Origin: Ridgeia piscesae
Lineage: Eukaryota > Annelida > Polychaeta > Sabellida > Siboglinidae
Direction: 5' to 3'
DNA: 64,000 bases
Assembly: GCA_025642075.2 (NCBI GenBank)
Contig: JAODUO010000061.1
Coordinates: 198,501-262,500 of the forward strand
A program made the position numbers and the translations under genes. This document shows, piece after piece, positions 27,481 through 51,436 of this stretch. Under the pieces are notes generated by a model. It made no database searches. It was not told where the DNA came from and saw only the letters and a list, made by a program, of their open reading frames with translations. Position 1 is the stretch's first letter. Every line of letters begins with the position of its first letter.

Positions 27481-30400
27481 ACTTGTCAAAGATGTCGTGC
27501 CTAACCACAAGCCTTGACTATTAAGTCAATGTAGGCATTTTATGTATCGTTTTTGCCAGAGGATATACGTAGGCTAGCCCACCTAGTGTTGCCAAAGTAG
27601 CCTCAATTGACCACATGTTCTTCGATCATTAGGTGTTTCTGCAGAGGAAGAAGATGGTGATAATGTTTTACAAGTTACAAACTGAGTATGCGTGGTAAAT
27701 CTGTAAAGATTGTTTACTGTCGTGTGTCAATTACATTTACAGACACGGATGTGTGGACAGCCTGGAAAATAAAAAACACATGGCTTGAAGAGAGGAACAC
27801 AAAAAGGCGATGGCAACATTACTCGGAAGGCAAAGGAAGAGAGTGGTCGCGGGTATTTAATGAGTAGGAGAGGAGAAAAGAAGGCTAAGATTTACATAGT
27901 GATTCCGTTTGCCAAAGTTTGCGTTTTTCGCTTTCGCTACGAACAAATTGTTGTTTGAAAATATAATGCATGTATAAAACAAGTAGACGTCTAAGCAATT
28001 CTAGTTAATAATGTGTAATCATAGTAGACAGGTAACTATACATTAGGGCAGTGATGTATCACAAATGTCGTGTTCATTTTATCACAAGGTATGTTTGTGA
28101 CACGGAGGCTAGAGGGTCTATAGCATATTTTTAAAGTATGCAACGTCCGTTTTTATGTTTTATATGTCATACGACACACCTTGGTGCGTGTGCCTTGACG
28201 ACTGTAGTAAAACTTGTTGTGTCGGCAAATGAAATGCCACTGGAGACGAGACGAGACGAGACGAGGCCCCTAACACGGCAATTGGACCTACTCGGTGATT
28301 CGTTTGACAACGCGCCACTGGCCAGAGCAATCGTCTCCAGCTATATCTCAGCAGACAAACACGAGAGCCACGACGAAACATTAAGATAAAGGTGACAGGC
28401 GAATCTGAGAACCAAGGAGAATAACTGCATCAGTGAGATGACGTCAATGAGAAGCTGAACAAGTTCGTATATCTTTGCAATTGCATTATCCTGGTAGACG
28501 GCACATATAAGACACTGGAAGACGTCTTTTGACGGGGAAATGTGCATAAACCTCCCCCGAATAAGAAGAGGGAGAACATTAAATAACCATTATTGTCTAA
28601 TGATTTTATCCTCTAATACTACCACACTCTGCATCGCAAGCATAAATCATACTTTCAGTTTGTCAAGATCCTTCCTTGCAATGTTTTATACTTACTTTTT
28701 TCCAATACCATGTTTATAGGTGAACCTTTTTCTATTTTGTTTCCATTCGACCCTTCGCGACAAATGGATTTAACAAAGAACAATTCAAAAGGCATGAGAA
28801 TACGAAGCTTAAAAATATGTCAATGATCTGCGGTAGACTCTTGAGTGGAGGCAAACCATCGAACAAAGCGCAATGCTTTGTCCATTGATTTACCTTCAAC
28901 CTGCAAACCTGCACGGTCACCATGCACAGGAGGAGTTGTCGCAACCGAGTTCGTAATTGATGGTCCCTATTTATCTTGCAGGGTCCAAGTTGTTGATTGC
29001 AGCTTTCTGGAGCTTTTCGTGATTCATTGACGCTACCTGACGACTCAACAATGGGAGCCATCATAACATGGTCAACGTAGACACAAAACTGGTGTTTATC
29101 TCCATACCTTACTGGTTCTACTAGAGCCATTATGTGTCCAGTGTCCACAAAAGAGGATATTGAAAATGAACCTTCTTGCTTGTGGACCGTATGGTGTCTG
29201 TAAATTTACGCTAATAACCTTTAAAGGGTCATAAAAGTCGCACGTTCCTGGTGAGCGGAAGGTGCGTGGATTTGTCCGATGCTAAATGCATGATGTGTTT
29301 TTTCTTCAAAATTGCTTACGTGTCAAATCACCAGAAATTATCAACGGATTCCTGGTTAGAATTGTATACTTCGCTACTGAAGACAGCTGCTATGGACTTC
29401 TTCATTGACTAAAAATGAGTGAACGTTCTTCAGATCAGGCGATCATAGGGGATCACATACTGTGGCATTAGTGGAGCACTCGCGATATTTACGTAATGAA
29501 TTTTACTAGATTATACCAGGCTAATGACCATGGTTCAGAAGTTGTATATTGTCCACCACTGCGCAATGTTTGGAAAAGTCGGCAAACGCATTCCATGTGG
29601 CGTATATACGGGCATGGCACAATGACCTCCATTGCAATTATAGCAAAGAAAGAAACGATATATTTATTATAATTATTATGTGGAAGAAGTTACACCTGAA
29701 TAGAATGTTGAGACATACTTTTTGTCTAATATTCTTCTTTGACAAGAAGTGGACACAGCACAGGCCACCTTAATTGTCCTCAGTTTCCGAGAACACATCA
29801 TGTCGACGAATCGTCGCCCACAATGCAGAAATAATCATTACCGCCATACATAACGCCTACGGGTCAAAGAGAACATAATGCCATTATATGCCAATATATT
29901 TCAAACAAACTACAGTATAATAAAGAATCAAACTGAATGTGATATACATAATCAAATTAAATATTTAAAAAATATTTATTAAACATCCGCAGAACATTTC
30001 TGATATGGTAGGTTTTGTATCATGAAAACAACACAATAGAATCGGAAAACTGACAGCCGTGTAATCTGCTCTTTTTTCTTTTGACGGGGCATATATGCTC
30101 ATCTCACCCCGGGCAGACCAGCACGCAACATATGGCGACTGTCTTGATCGATAGAAGTCTCAGTTACCAATGTCCACCTGTAGTTGAACATTGCGCTGAC
30201 ACTAACAATCAATCAATGTGATTTACAAGCAAGATACACACAGCACGAACACACGCGAATAGTGGGGATTGTGTCAGATTTGACGTTATTTCATTTCACT
30301 GTAGATATCACGTTTACGATTACGCGCGTGTGCGCGCGAATATTTTTGTAATATGCGTACGTGTGTCTGACGTATAGTCTCGTTTTGAGAAACGTCTAAG

Positions 30401-31682
30401 AATCTGATGTGATCTGTGTTGAAGCACAATGACTTTGTTGGAATATTACGAATGTAATTGTTTGGATAAGCCTTCTTCTTGTGTATGATAATTATGATTT
30501 AAATTCGTAGTTAATACGAATTAATTAATTCAATGTATTCTATTTCTGATCTAGTATATCTATTTATTCGTCATTCCCAGACCGCCACGCCGCTGCATTC
30601 AGTTGTACAAAAAAGACAAGATATTTAAACTGTAAGTTGAAGCAGTCTTTCTCGTTGTCAAGTCAGTTTCTTTTTAGTGTTGTTCCGTCTTCTTTTGCTT
30701 TCAAGCATTCCTTGCAGGTGTACAGTGTTTGTGATCGAGTCAACCCGGAGTGACTTCATTTTCCAAACTAGGAGAGCTCACACCATCTCACCATCGAGTG
30801 AAAGTTTGTTGTTTTCAATTATTATTGCTGACTCTTCCGTGACATGATATATGTGACATAACGGAAATGACAACGAAGGTCCTTGGTTTGGTCTGATGTT
30901 ATCTGTTGTAGGATCATCTTAATTTTAACGTGGACACAATCAATGTAAGATCTATATTAAAGAAACTTCTTCCTCGATATTCCGGCCGCCATTACAATGC
31001 TACTGGATATAATGGTTGCTGATGTTGATAGTTACTTTGCTGTTTGCTGAACTAGACCTTGACTCTTCTTCTGGAGCAGCTGGAGGCAATGTTCTAGACT
31101 TCTCCATCCGAATATGCATGGTATCTGAGAGAAAGGGTTAATGAAGTCTTTAAGGTACTCCTGCGTGATCTTCTTTCTTGATGAACATGTAAACATAGAT
31201 ACCCATAAGGCCCTTACAAACTATTATATTTGTCATCAATGTTTCTTCAAATTGACTTTGTTCAGACATCGGTCATACTTCACTGTTTGGGTGTTGGCAT
31301 GTAGGCCTACATAGTAAATGTAATACTAAGTATGTAGACTTATAAAAACTAATTACTAATTACAATGAACCGACGATCTCTATAGCAACAGGATACGTCA
31401 AAACAATAGACGTCAAGCATGCTGTGGTTTGCTGTTTGCCTGTAGGATAGCATCGTGTGCATTAGGGCGAATTAGGCTAACCTGAGGTAATGAGAGTAAT
31501 GCGCTGACGAAGCGATGTTCTGTTCAGAATCGACATGCGCTGCTGAACATCGATTCCATACACTGGCGCGTTGAGTACTTAATATTGAACCTTTCTTGAT
31601 GCCTAATCACAATGCCTATGGTAATAAAACAGGCCTAGATAAAAGAGTAAACAAAAGGTCGAATGTCGTACAACACTGTAAA
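27481..31682. other. Intergenic stretch without a clear gene
   Basis: This lies between the divergently arranged minus-strand gene and RNF41. It contains a five-copy GAGAC/GACGA run at 28243-28264 and a coding-like minus-strand remnant (28732-29205, listed separately), and is otherwise AT-rich. An acceptor-like pyrimidine tract ending TTGCAG occurs near 30717, but no reading frame supports an exon. Confidence 0.5.
28732..29205 (-). pseudogene. Open coding-like segment, unidentified (possible transposon remnant)
   Basis: A roughly 155-codon open frame on the minus strand with no ATG start at its 5' end. An acceptor-like TTTACAG lies just upstream (near 29208). The central part has ordinary protein composition: FVDTGHIMALVEPVRYGD, then HQFCVYVDHVMMAPIVES. 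The C-terminal third (FLSFVFSCLLNCSLLNPF) looks like non-coding read-through. I cannot assign a family. It may be an old retroelement piece, or an exon of a gene I cannot join. Confidence 0.25.
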
Positions 31683-32990
31683 GGACGGACGGACGGACGG
31701 ACGGACGGACGGACGGACGGACGGACGGACGGACGGACGGACGGACGGACGGACGGACGGACGGACGGACGGACGGACGGACGGACGGACGGACGGACGA
31801 GACGACGGGACGGACGGACGGACGGACGAGACGAGACGAGACGACGACAGACGGACGACGACGACGGACGGACGGACGGACGGACGGACGGACGGACGGA
31901 CGGACGAGACGGACGGACGAGACGGACGGACGACGGACGGACGGACGGACGGACGGACGGACGGACGGACGGACGGACGACGACGGACGGACGGACGGAC
32001 GGACGGACGAGACGGACGACGACGGACGGACGGACGGACGGACGGACGGACGGACGGACGGACGGACGGACGGACGGACGGACGGACGGACGGACGGACG
32101 GACGGACGGACGGACGGACGGACGGACGGACGGACGGACAGACGACGGACGGACGGACGGCCGACGGACGGACGGACGGACAGGACGACGGACGGACGGA
32201 CGACGGACGGACAGAGACGGACGACGGACGACGCACGACGCACGGACGCACGGACACGCACGGACGACGGACGCACGGACGACGGACGCGACGACGACGC
32301 ACGGACGCACGGACGCACGGACGCACGGACGCACGGACGCACGGACGCACGGACGCACGGACGCACGGACGCACGGACGACGGACGGACGGACGGACGGA
32401 CGGACGCACGGACGCACGGACGGACGGACGCACGCACGACGACGGCACGCACGCACGACGCGCAGCACGACGGACGGACGACGGACGACGACGGACGACG
32501 GACGGACGGACGAGGACGGACGGACGACGGACGACGGACGGACGGACGGGACGGCGGAGCGGCGGACGGGCGGCGGCGGGCGGACGGGACGGGACGGGAC
32601 GGGACGGGACGGGACGGGACGGGACGGGACGGGACGGGACGGGACGGGACGGGACGGGACGGGACGGGACGGGCGGGCGGGCGGGCGGCGGCGGGCGGCG
32701 GACGGCGGACGGACGGACGGACGGACGGACGGACGGACGGACGGACGGACGGACGGACGGACGGACGGACGGACGGACGGCGGGCGGGCGGGCGGGCGGG
32801 CGGGCGGGCGGGCGGCGGACGGACGGACGGACGGACGGCGGCGGCGGAGCGGCGGCGGACGGGCGGACGGACGGACGGACGGACGGACGGACGGACGGAC
32901 GGCGGACGGACGGACGGGCGGGCGGACGGACGGACGGACGGACGGACGGGCGGGCGGGCGGGCTCGCACGGACGCACGGACTCACGGATG
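31683..32990. repeat. 1.3-kb complex array derived from GGAC
   Basis: It starts as pure (GGAC)n (31683-31797) and becomes interrupted by single-base deletions giving GACGAC steps. It then passes through (GGACGCAC)n (about 32236-32380), a pure GGGAC pentamer run (about 32583-32672), and GGGC runs (32672-32690, 32781-32812, 32949-32961) alternating with renewed GGAC. Both strands are free of stop codons in several frames, producing 440-490-codon Arg/Thr/Asp/Gly or Pro/Ser/Val/Arg frames that are artefacts. Confidence 0.97.
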
Positions 32991-33087
32991 AAAGCATGAC
33001 TCTATATATTATAATCTTTATAAACACTGCCAGTAATACATTTGACGGTGCAGACGTTCGGATCACGATTACCTAGGAGACACAATA

Positions 33088-33296
33088 ATGAATATCTGGC
33101 TTTCTGAAATGCGACGTCATCTTGTTACAAGGCGTGCCACCAAGACTGATAACTTACAAAATACTTGGACTAGAGAAGATACAATCACTCCTGAATCTAA
33201 CACAAAAATCAAAATGCTTCCAGACATTGAATTATTCCAGGCAAGCAAGGTAAAAGAGAACGAAAGCGAAGGTCGACGCGCTGCAGAAGAGGTGGA
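33088..33296 (+). CDS. Possible small first exon, unidentified
   Basis: An ATG-initiated open frame of about 70 codons (starts MNIWLSEMRRHLVTRR) has hydrophilic, protein-like composition (TKIKMLPDIELFQASKVKEN). It ends beside a strong donor-like sequence, GGA|GTAAGTG at 33296/33297. No partner exon is found before RNF41 begins, and no family is recognised. It could be a real short exon, an upstream alternative exon or chance. Its main support is the coincidence of start, composition and donor. Confidence 0.25.
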
Positions 33297-33639
33297 GTAA
33301 GTGATACGATCAAACACGACACTCGACTTCCGTTGTTGGCACCACCGTAGTGAACGGAACCACTTGGAAAGTCGAGCATCTTAATTGAAATGACAAGGGG
33401 AAACTGTACGCTATAAATTGCCTTTTAATTTCGTTCTAGTCAATGTTAGCTAACCGTGCAGGCTGAAGCAAGATCAATGTGCCTCTTTAAACAGTGCTGC
33501 TAATTGTTATTACACTGTAATGTGGAGTGTCTGATTAATTATAATATATGGTTAAAAGTGTATTTATATGAACCTGCATAATTTTACGGATCTATAATGG
33601 GCAATGTTATGTCTACTCTTGATTTGGCTTGCAAGACGC

Positions 33640-33900
33640 AACTATAGTGCTGCCCCGTGGCGGCAATCAATTTCATGTTCGCCCTCTACCGATATTACGT
33701 TGACTAATCGCCAGGGTTACCGAGGCTATGTGATGTAGGTCGACGGACGCTAAGAAGTACGCATGCGTCAGAGGAAGTGCACTTGACAGAGCGAGCGAAA
33801 CGAACCGAGTGGCTTTGACGGACGATGTCGGAACAAATTCCTGCATTTAAAACAGAATAAGAAGAAATATATCTGCATATTTCTCGCGAGTAAGGTACTG
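33640..33900 (+). promoter_or_regulatory. Candidate RNF41 promoter and 5' non-coding exon
   Basis: The first RNF41 coding exon is preceded by a splice acceptor only 8 nt before its ATG, so a non-coding 5' exon must lie upstream. This CpG-richer block is the best candidate. It has an ACGCATGCGTC motif (NRF1-like, near 33759), TCTCGCGAG at 33882-33890 (the BANP-type promoter element), and a donor-like CGCGA|GTAAGG at 33889/33890. That the TCTCGCGAG element overlaps the possible donor is odd. The placement is inference and needs transcript evidence. Confidence 0.4.
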
Positions 33901-34371
33901 ATGACGTGATGTAATGTCAGTATTTCATAACACAAACAACAGCTAATGTTTGATGATGGATTATTTCATATTTATTAAAAAAGAGTTACTTCCGTGTACT
34001 TCCATTTCAGACAAGTTTGTTTTTGTTTATCGCCGCATTACTTATGTTTATGATTTTGTCTAATATAAAAGCAACCGCAGTAAATCACATTTCAATTTAG
34101 CCACAAAGTGTTTTACTAGAATATGAAAGTTTAGTTAAACAGTTGCCCTCAAACAAAGCCAATCAGCTATTCGTGGCTAGCGACCAAAATAAGCACAGCC
34201 ATTTTTTTACGAAGTATAGTATAAATAATTCCAATATATAATTTGACTAACAATTAAGACTGTTTACCTTTTTATCAAGTTCATTGACCAAAAAATGGGG
34301 ATCAGTGTTGGTTAAAAAATATTTTACCAAGAACACTGTAATGTACTTGACATACAGTGTTTCCTCTGGTA

Positions 34372-34690
34372 TATGATGAATTAGGTGGGCCTTCTTGTTG
34401 TTTTTCTAAGGCACCTCATCCAAAATATGCCCAAATTATCACCTGTCTCATAGCTATTTCCTGTGTCCATGCTGGGCACTGACTGTACAAGTAATGCTAT
34501 AAGTTTACACAGTTACATGCAAACAGAAGTATATTTATTTATATCCCCTTTATATGCCTGGGAGTATGTTAAATACACATTATATTGCACCATTTTGAGG
34601 CAATTTTATATTAAAATAGTTCTGGGAGGCATGTCCCTTAACCCTGTGCCATTATATCACACCTTCAGTGCTTGCTTACCTTACACTACC
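34372..34690 (+). repeat. Dispersed repeat, copy 1 of a pair
   Basis: The start (atgatgaattaggtgggcc, then tgtttttctaaggcacctca) and the following 'agctatttcctgtgtcc' and 'agtaatgctataagtttaca' blocks match 43482-43640 in the same order and orientation, with about one difference every five bases. It is an interspersed repeat of unknown class inside or just upstream of RNF41. Confidence 0.6.
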
Positions 34691-34851
34691 ACATCACCCA
34701 TCAGTTTACTCATGCGGAAACACAGACATATACCAATGTTGGTTTACATCTAATAGGTGCCTCCATGTATTGCCAACAATAATCAAATGCAGATCCTCTA
34801 CCTATTCTGTCATGGCACCGAAAAGGTCTTAGATATGTGAAATTGTTTCGG

Positions 34852-35104
34852 ATCATGTCATCTTTGGGGCGCACAGCTTATCTAGACCAGTTTACTATTA
34901 TAAAATAGGGGTCTAGTAGTCAGGGTTCCTACTGTGTTAATGACCTATGGCTGATTGATTACACAGCATGCTGGGCTCCTGTAGCATGCTGCATTATGCA
35001 ATATGCTGACCCTGACCTAACCATAATCATACCCCTAACACAAACCCCTATTTCTTAACTGTAGACTGGTCTAGATAAGCTGTGTGCCCCAAAGCTAACA
35101 TGAT
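34852..35104. mobile_element. Non-autonomous DNA element (MITE-like) with 60-bp terminal inverted repeats
   Basis: The left terminus 34852-34911 begins ATCATGTCATCTTTGGGGCG. The right terminus 35045-35104, read on the other strand, begins ATCATGTTAGCTTTGGGGCA. The two arms match over about 60 bp through GCTTATCTAGACCAGT to ATAGGGG, with few mismatches. The 130-bp centre has no open frame. The element carries no transposase and would need one supplied in trans. A target-site duplication is not obvious, so the superfamily is not assigned. Confidence 0.85.
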
Positions 35105-36119
35105 AAAAAATTCAAACTAGAATTAATTGAAGCAGTGGTGTTGACTACATGAGAGAATGTGGGTTTGTTAATAGTTTGTGTGATTTCAAAGTCAGTACTG
35201 GTGAGGAGCTTTAAATGTTTAATGTGACGACGTCATGTTATAATGAATGTGGCAGTCTTGTGGCAATTCGACGCGGTCAGTTTATTAACAGTTGGCAAAG
35301 GTGATAGATAATTGATTATCAAGGAAATGCTCAACTAACTGTCCATGGTGAGTAATGCTTTAAACAACCATGACTGGGCCATTGTTGTTCTTTGCTATGT
35401 CATCATTGATAAGCAGTGTAATTTGATTGTAGACAATCACCCAAAATAGGACCAATTATAGATAATTGGTTATATTGGATGGCATCCCAGTGTTTGTGTT
35501 TGTAACAGTTCAGAATGCACACACGGTGCACATGGACAACTGGTGGAATGAATATACTCTTAGTCTTATGGTGTGGACATGTTAAGGAGCAGAATTAAAC
35601 TAGTGATTTCAAAATTTATGGGTGAAATATGTACCTTTTGCATTATATAATTGAAATGAGTAAATATGCCAATTATATATGTGTCTTGTGTCTGTCTGTC
35701 TGGCTTCTTCTAGAAGCCCTGTTTTTCATTTAATGTTTGTAGCTGGTTTATTTGATTAAGTATACACCGGATGCATCAATGTACAATACCCTGTACACTG
35801 TATTTGGTCTACCTGAGCACGTATACTTTTCAGTTGTTATTTAAACGTACCATGGTAGGCAAACATGCCCAACTGAATCAATTAATCATGTCAATCATCC
35901 AACATTGAATGCTATCATTTATACAGATGTTGTACGCTACATGTGTAGCTAACATAGCATACCCCAGTCCTTAAAAATAACCCAGTCCTTGAAATTAACT
36001 TTTCGCTTTTTTATATTATGTTACCCGAAACCACAGCATGATCAGTGATAGAAACAAGACAAAATTCTACATGAAGACAATACAATACTTTTTGTTGATA
36101 TAGTTCACATCAATACCGA

Positions 36120-36714
36120 TACTAATAAAGTAATACTATAAATAAATACATAAATATTATAAGATATGTGTAATTAAACTAATTATTAAAAAAGCATGTA
36201 ATTAAAAATAATTGTAATAAATGACATTCATAAAATTATTTAAAATACCGGTAATTATAGTAAATTAATAAATAATATTTATTTATAATTTGTGTGTGTG
36301 TGTTTCAGCGGCTGAGATGGGGTATGAGATCAACCGCTTCCAGGGTGACGTAGACGAGGAACTGTTGTGTCCAATCTGCAGTGGAGTATGGAGGAACCTC
36401 TTCAGGTATCTGTCACACTCACAACAATCTTGTTGCATGTGAAAACATTAACAAACTGCAGCTCACTTTTAGAAAATAAGTGAAGTAAAACACTTGTTTG
36501 AGAAAATTGCAGTAAAGATTGTGTATTGAGAATTGATATGACTGCAGCTGCGCAAAATGCTTTGATTCCTGTGGGTTACTTTCACTCAATCGACATTTTC
36601 ATACTAACAGACTCGGTCTCTCAACTGTCAGACGACACTAGAAAGACCATAGAGGCCACCTTAGACACCGTGATGTAGTCAATAGAATATGTTCAAGATA
36701 AACTACCAGGGTAC
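36120..36714 (+). repeat. Upstream copy of a 0.6-kb tandem duplication containing the RNF41 first coding exon
   Basis: This is a near-copy of 36715-37390. It includes the AT-rich intronic lead-in, the acceptor, the whole first coding exon, the donor and about 300 bp of following intron. The junction is at 36714/36715 (gggtac|taataaaataat). It differs from the downstream copy by many one-base losses and by lacking the 14-bp-unit insertion. Confidence 0.9.
36309..36405 (+). pseudogene. Duplicated RNF41 first coding exon, frameshifted
   Basis: It has the same acceptor (TTTCAG), ATG (36317-36319) and donor (TTCAG|GTATC) as the downstream copy. The coding part is 89 nt instead of 90: one C is missing at 'ggagta(c)tggagg', near 36389. 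Spliced to the next exon it would shift the frame before the RING domain is complete. The downstream copy at 36911-37008 is intact and is taken as the functional exon. Several other one-base differences in this copy make a consensus error in the assembly a real alternative to a decayed duplicate. Confidence 0.8.
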
Positions 36715-36918
36715 TAATAAAATAATACTATAAATAAATACATAAATATTATAAGAAATGTGTAATTAAATAATTATTAAAAAAGCATGTACATGTACCA
36801 AGGTAATTAAAAATAATTGTAATAAATGACATTCATAATTTTTTTTAAATACCGGTAATTATAGTAAATTAATAAATAATATTTATTAAAAATTTGTGTG
36901 TGTGTTTCAGCGGCTGAG

Positions 36919-49727
<12,809 letters not shown>

Positions 49728-50815
49728 GGGATTCTTTGTATTGATAGGTGCTTATATGTGGTATGTCACATGCTTATTTTATATGATGAATTAATTACTT
49801 TATCATAACTTTTAATCTATAGAAAATAATTTTATATAACGTAATGCTTGGTTTCACCTTTCTGGTGTACATTTAGAAACCTGCTGATCTGCAGAACAAA
49901 TGTTTTGCCATGCGTTCATTTAATATCAGTATCATAATTTATTAATATGTATGATTCCATGCAGTTGTAAATATATAAGGAAATCCAAGAAAAGAATGGG
50001 ATGGTAATGTAATTGCTGAAATGTCTGGAATGGAAACTTGTGACTGACAGCAGTCCAACCGTTTGACAAACAGCTTTGAGCAAGAATTCCCAGAATGTTT
50101 TAAATTGTTATTTTGTGTTAAGCGTGGACCATAGGTAGCACGTTTGTATGATTTGAGAACTGACAAACGCATTACGAATGGATGTCGTGTGTTATTACTG
50201 GTAATCTGATGCATTATTTGCTTGCAGATTATTTATAGACAGACTGCGGTGTTTGTGACATGGACTGGGTGACCAGTGGCTGTCTGGCTTGACCCATTGT
50301 GACGGTCTCTCTTGACCATGATGCTTAGTGAGCTTGACCACTGAGATGACCGGCGAGATGACCACAGCCTGTCCGAGGCGGGCCATTGTACAGTGTATAG
50401 TGTAATTTAGATGTTTTTAGCCAACATTTCGGCAGCTGTGCTGACAGGTAGCCATGGAGACCGTTGTTGCTAAAGAAATAGTGGTTGCCACAGAGACGCT
50501 TGTTTGGCTCGACTGTTATTATGTTTAAGGTAGAGACTGTTTGGGTGGAGAAATGTACGTGGAGGTTATATTTGTATGTGTTAGGGTGCTTAAGTAAGGC
50601 TGTCTTACAGCAGTATGCATCTAGTGTTTTCACATTAAATGTGGCATTTTTCAATGTTGATTTTAACGAATACGCTCAACAATGTGTGGCTGTTTTGCAT
50701 TTTGTTTCGGTCGGCCCACTCCGAACACGAAACATGCCACTGTCGGCTGGAATGATCAGTGTGAACAGGTTGTAATGCCTAATATTGTGTGACTGGCAGA
50801 TGTAGGCTCATTCAT

Positions 50816-50866
50816 AGCAGCCCCTCTGGTGACAACTGTTCCACACTGTCACTAGGTGTCGCCACC
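50816..50866. promoter_or_regulatory. Pair of CTCF-like motifs in opposite orientation
   Basis: On the minus strand, GTCACCAGAGGGGCTGC (50832-50816) resembles the CCASCAGRGGGC core. On the plus strand, GTCACTAGGTGTCGCCACC (50848-50866) is a weaker match. With the pair at 48521-48566 they flank the RNF41 3' end. Motif evidence only. Confidence 0.3.
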
Positions 50867-51304
50867 TCATCTCCAGTTACACAAATGCGAAAACGAAGCG
50901 AGAGCAACATGCGGAGCAGTTCTTCTGTGGAGGACTCAAATTACGCATGTGGTTATTACTGACGCAGGCATTGACGTCATTCGTTGTAGTCGCTCGTTTG
51001 TGACGCCTGCGATGTGTGTGAATAAGCTTTGGAAGTGTGACATGAGATGTACGTACTCGGAAAGCGAGCGAGCGAGTTTAACATTGTTTCATCAGAAAGT
51101 GATCGTGTTTAATACAATTTCATATTGACGGGTGTTTCTTAGAAATGTTGTATCCTCACAACAACTCAAGTTTTCTGCAGCGTATATTTGTGAAGTACTC
51201 GGGGACCATTCACCAAGTTGAAGAGCTAGGCAGAATCCATTAAGGGTGATTTTCAAAATGCATAACTGATGCTCTGTTACTAAGGACTCTGTTTGTGCTC
51301 CAGT

Positions 51305-51436
51305 GGTGTACATTGGTATGGACAGTGGTGTACACTGGTATGGACAGTGGTGTACACTGGTATGAACAGTGGTGTACATTGGTATGAACAGTGGTGTACA
51401 TTGGTATGGACAGTGGTGTACACTGGTATGGACAGT
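51305..51436. repeat. 22-bp minisatellite, six copies
   Basis: Six exact-length units of ggtgtacaytggtatgracagt, alternating ACATT/ACACT and GGACA/GAACA variants. Confidence 0.95.

Noticed and set aside
31596..33066. 440-490-codon open frames on both strands over the GGAC array
   Set aside because: They follow directly from a stop-free tetramer repeat with a 12-nt codon period; all overlapping frames on both strands are open, and composition is pure repeat.
36309..36405. A second, independent RING-finger gene upstream of RNF41
   Set aside because: It is only a copy of exon 1 with the same intronic flanks and a one-base loss; no duplicate of the other six exons exists.
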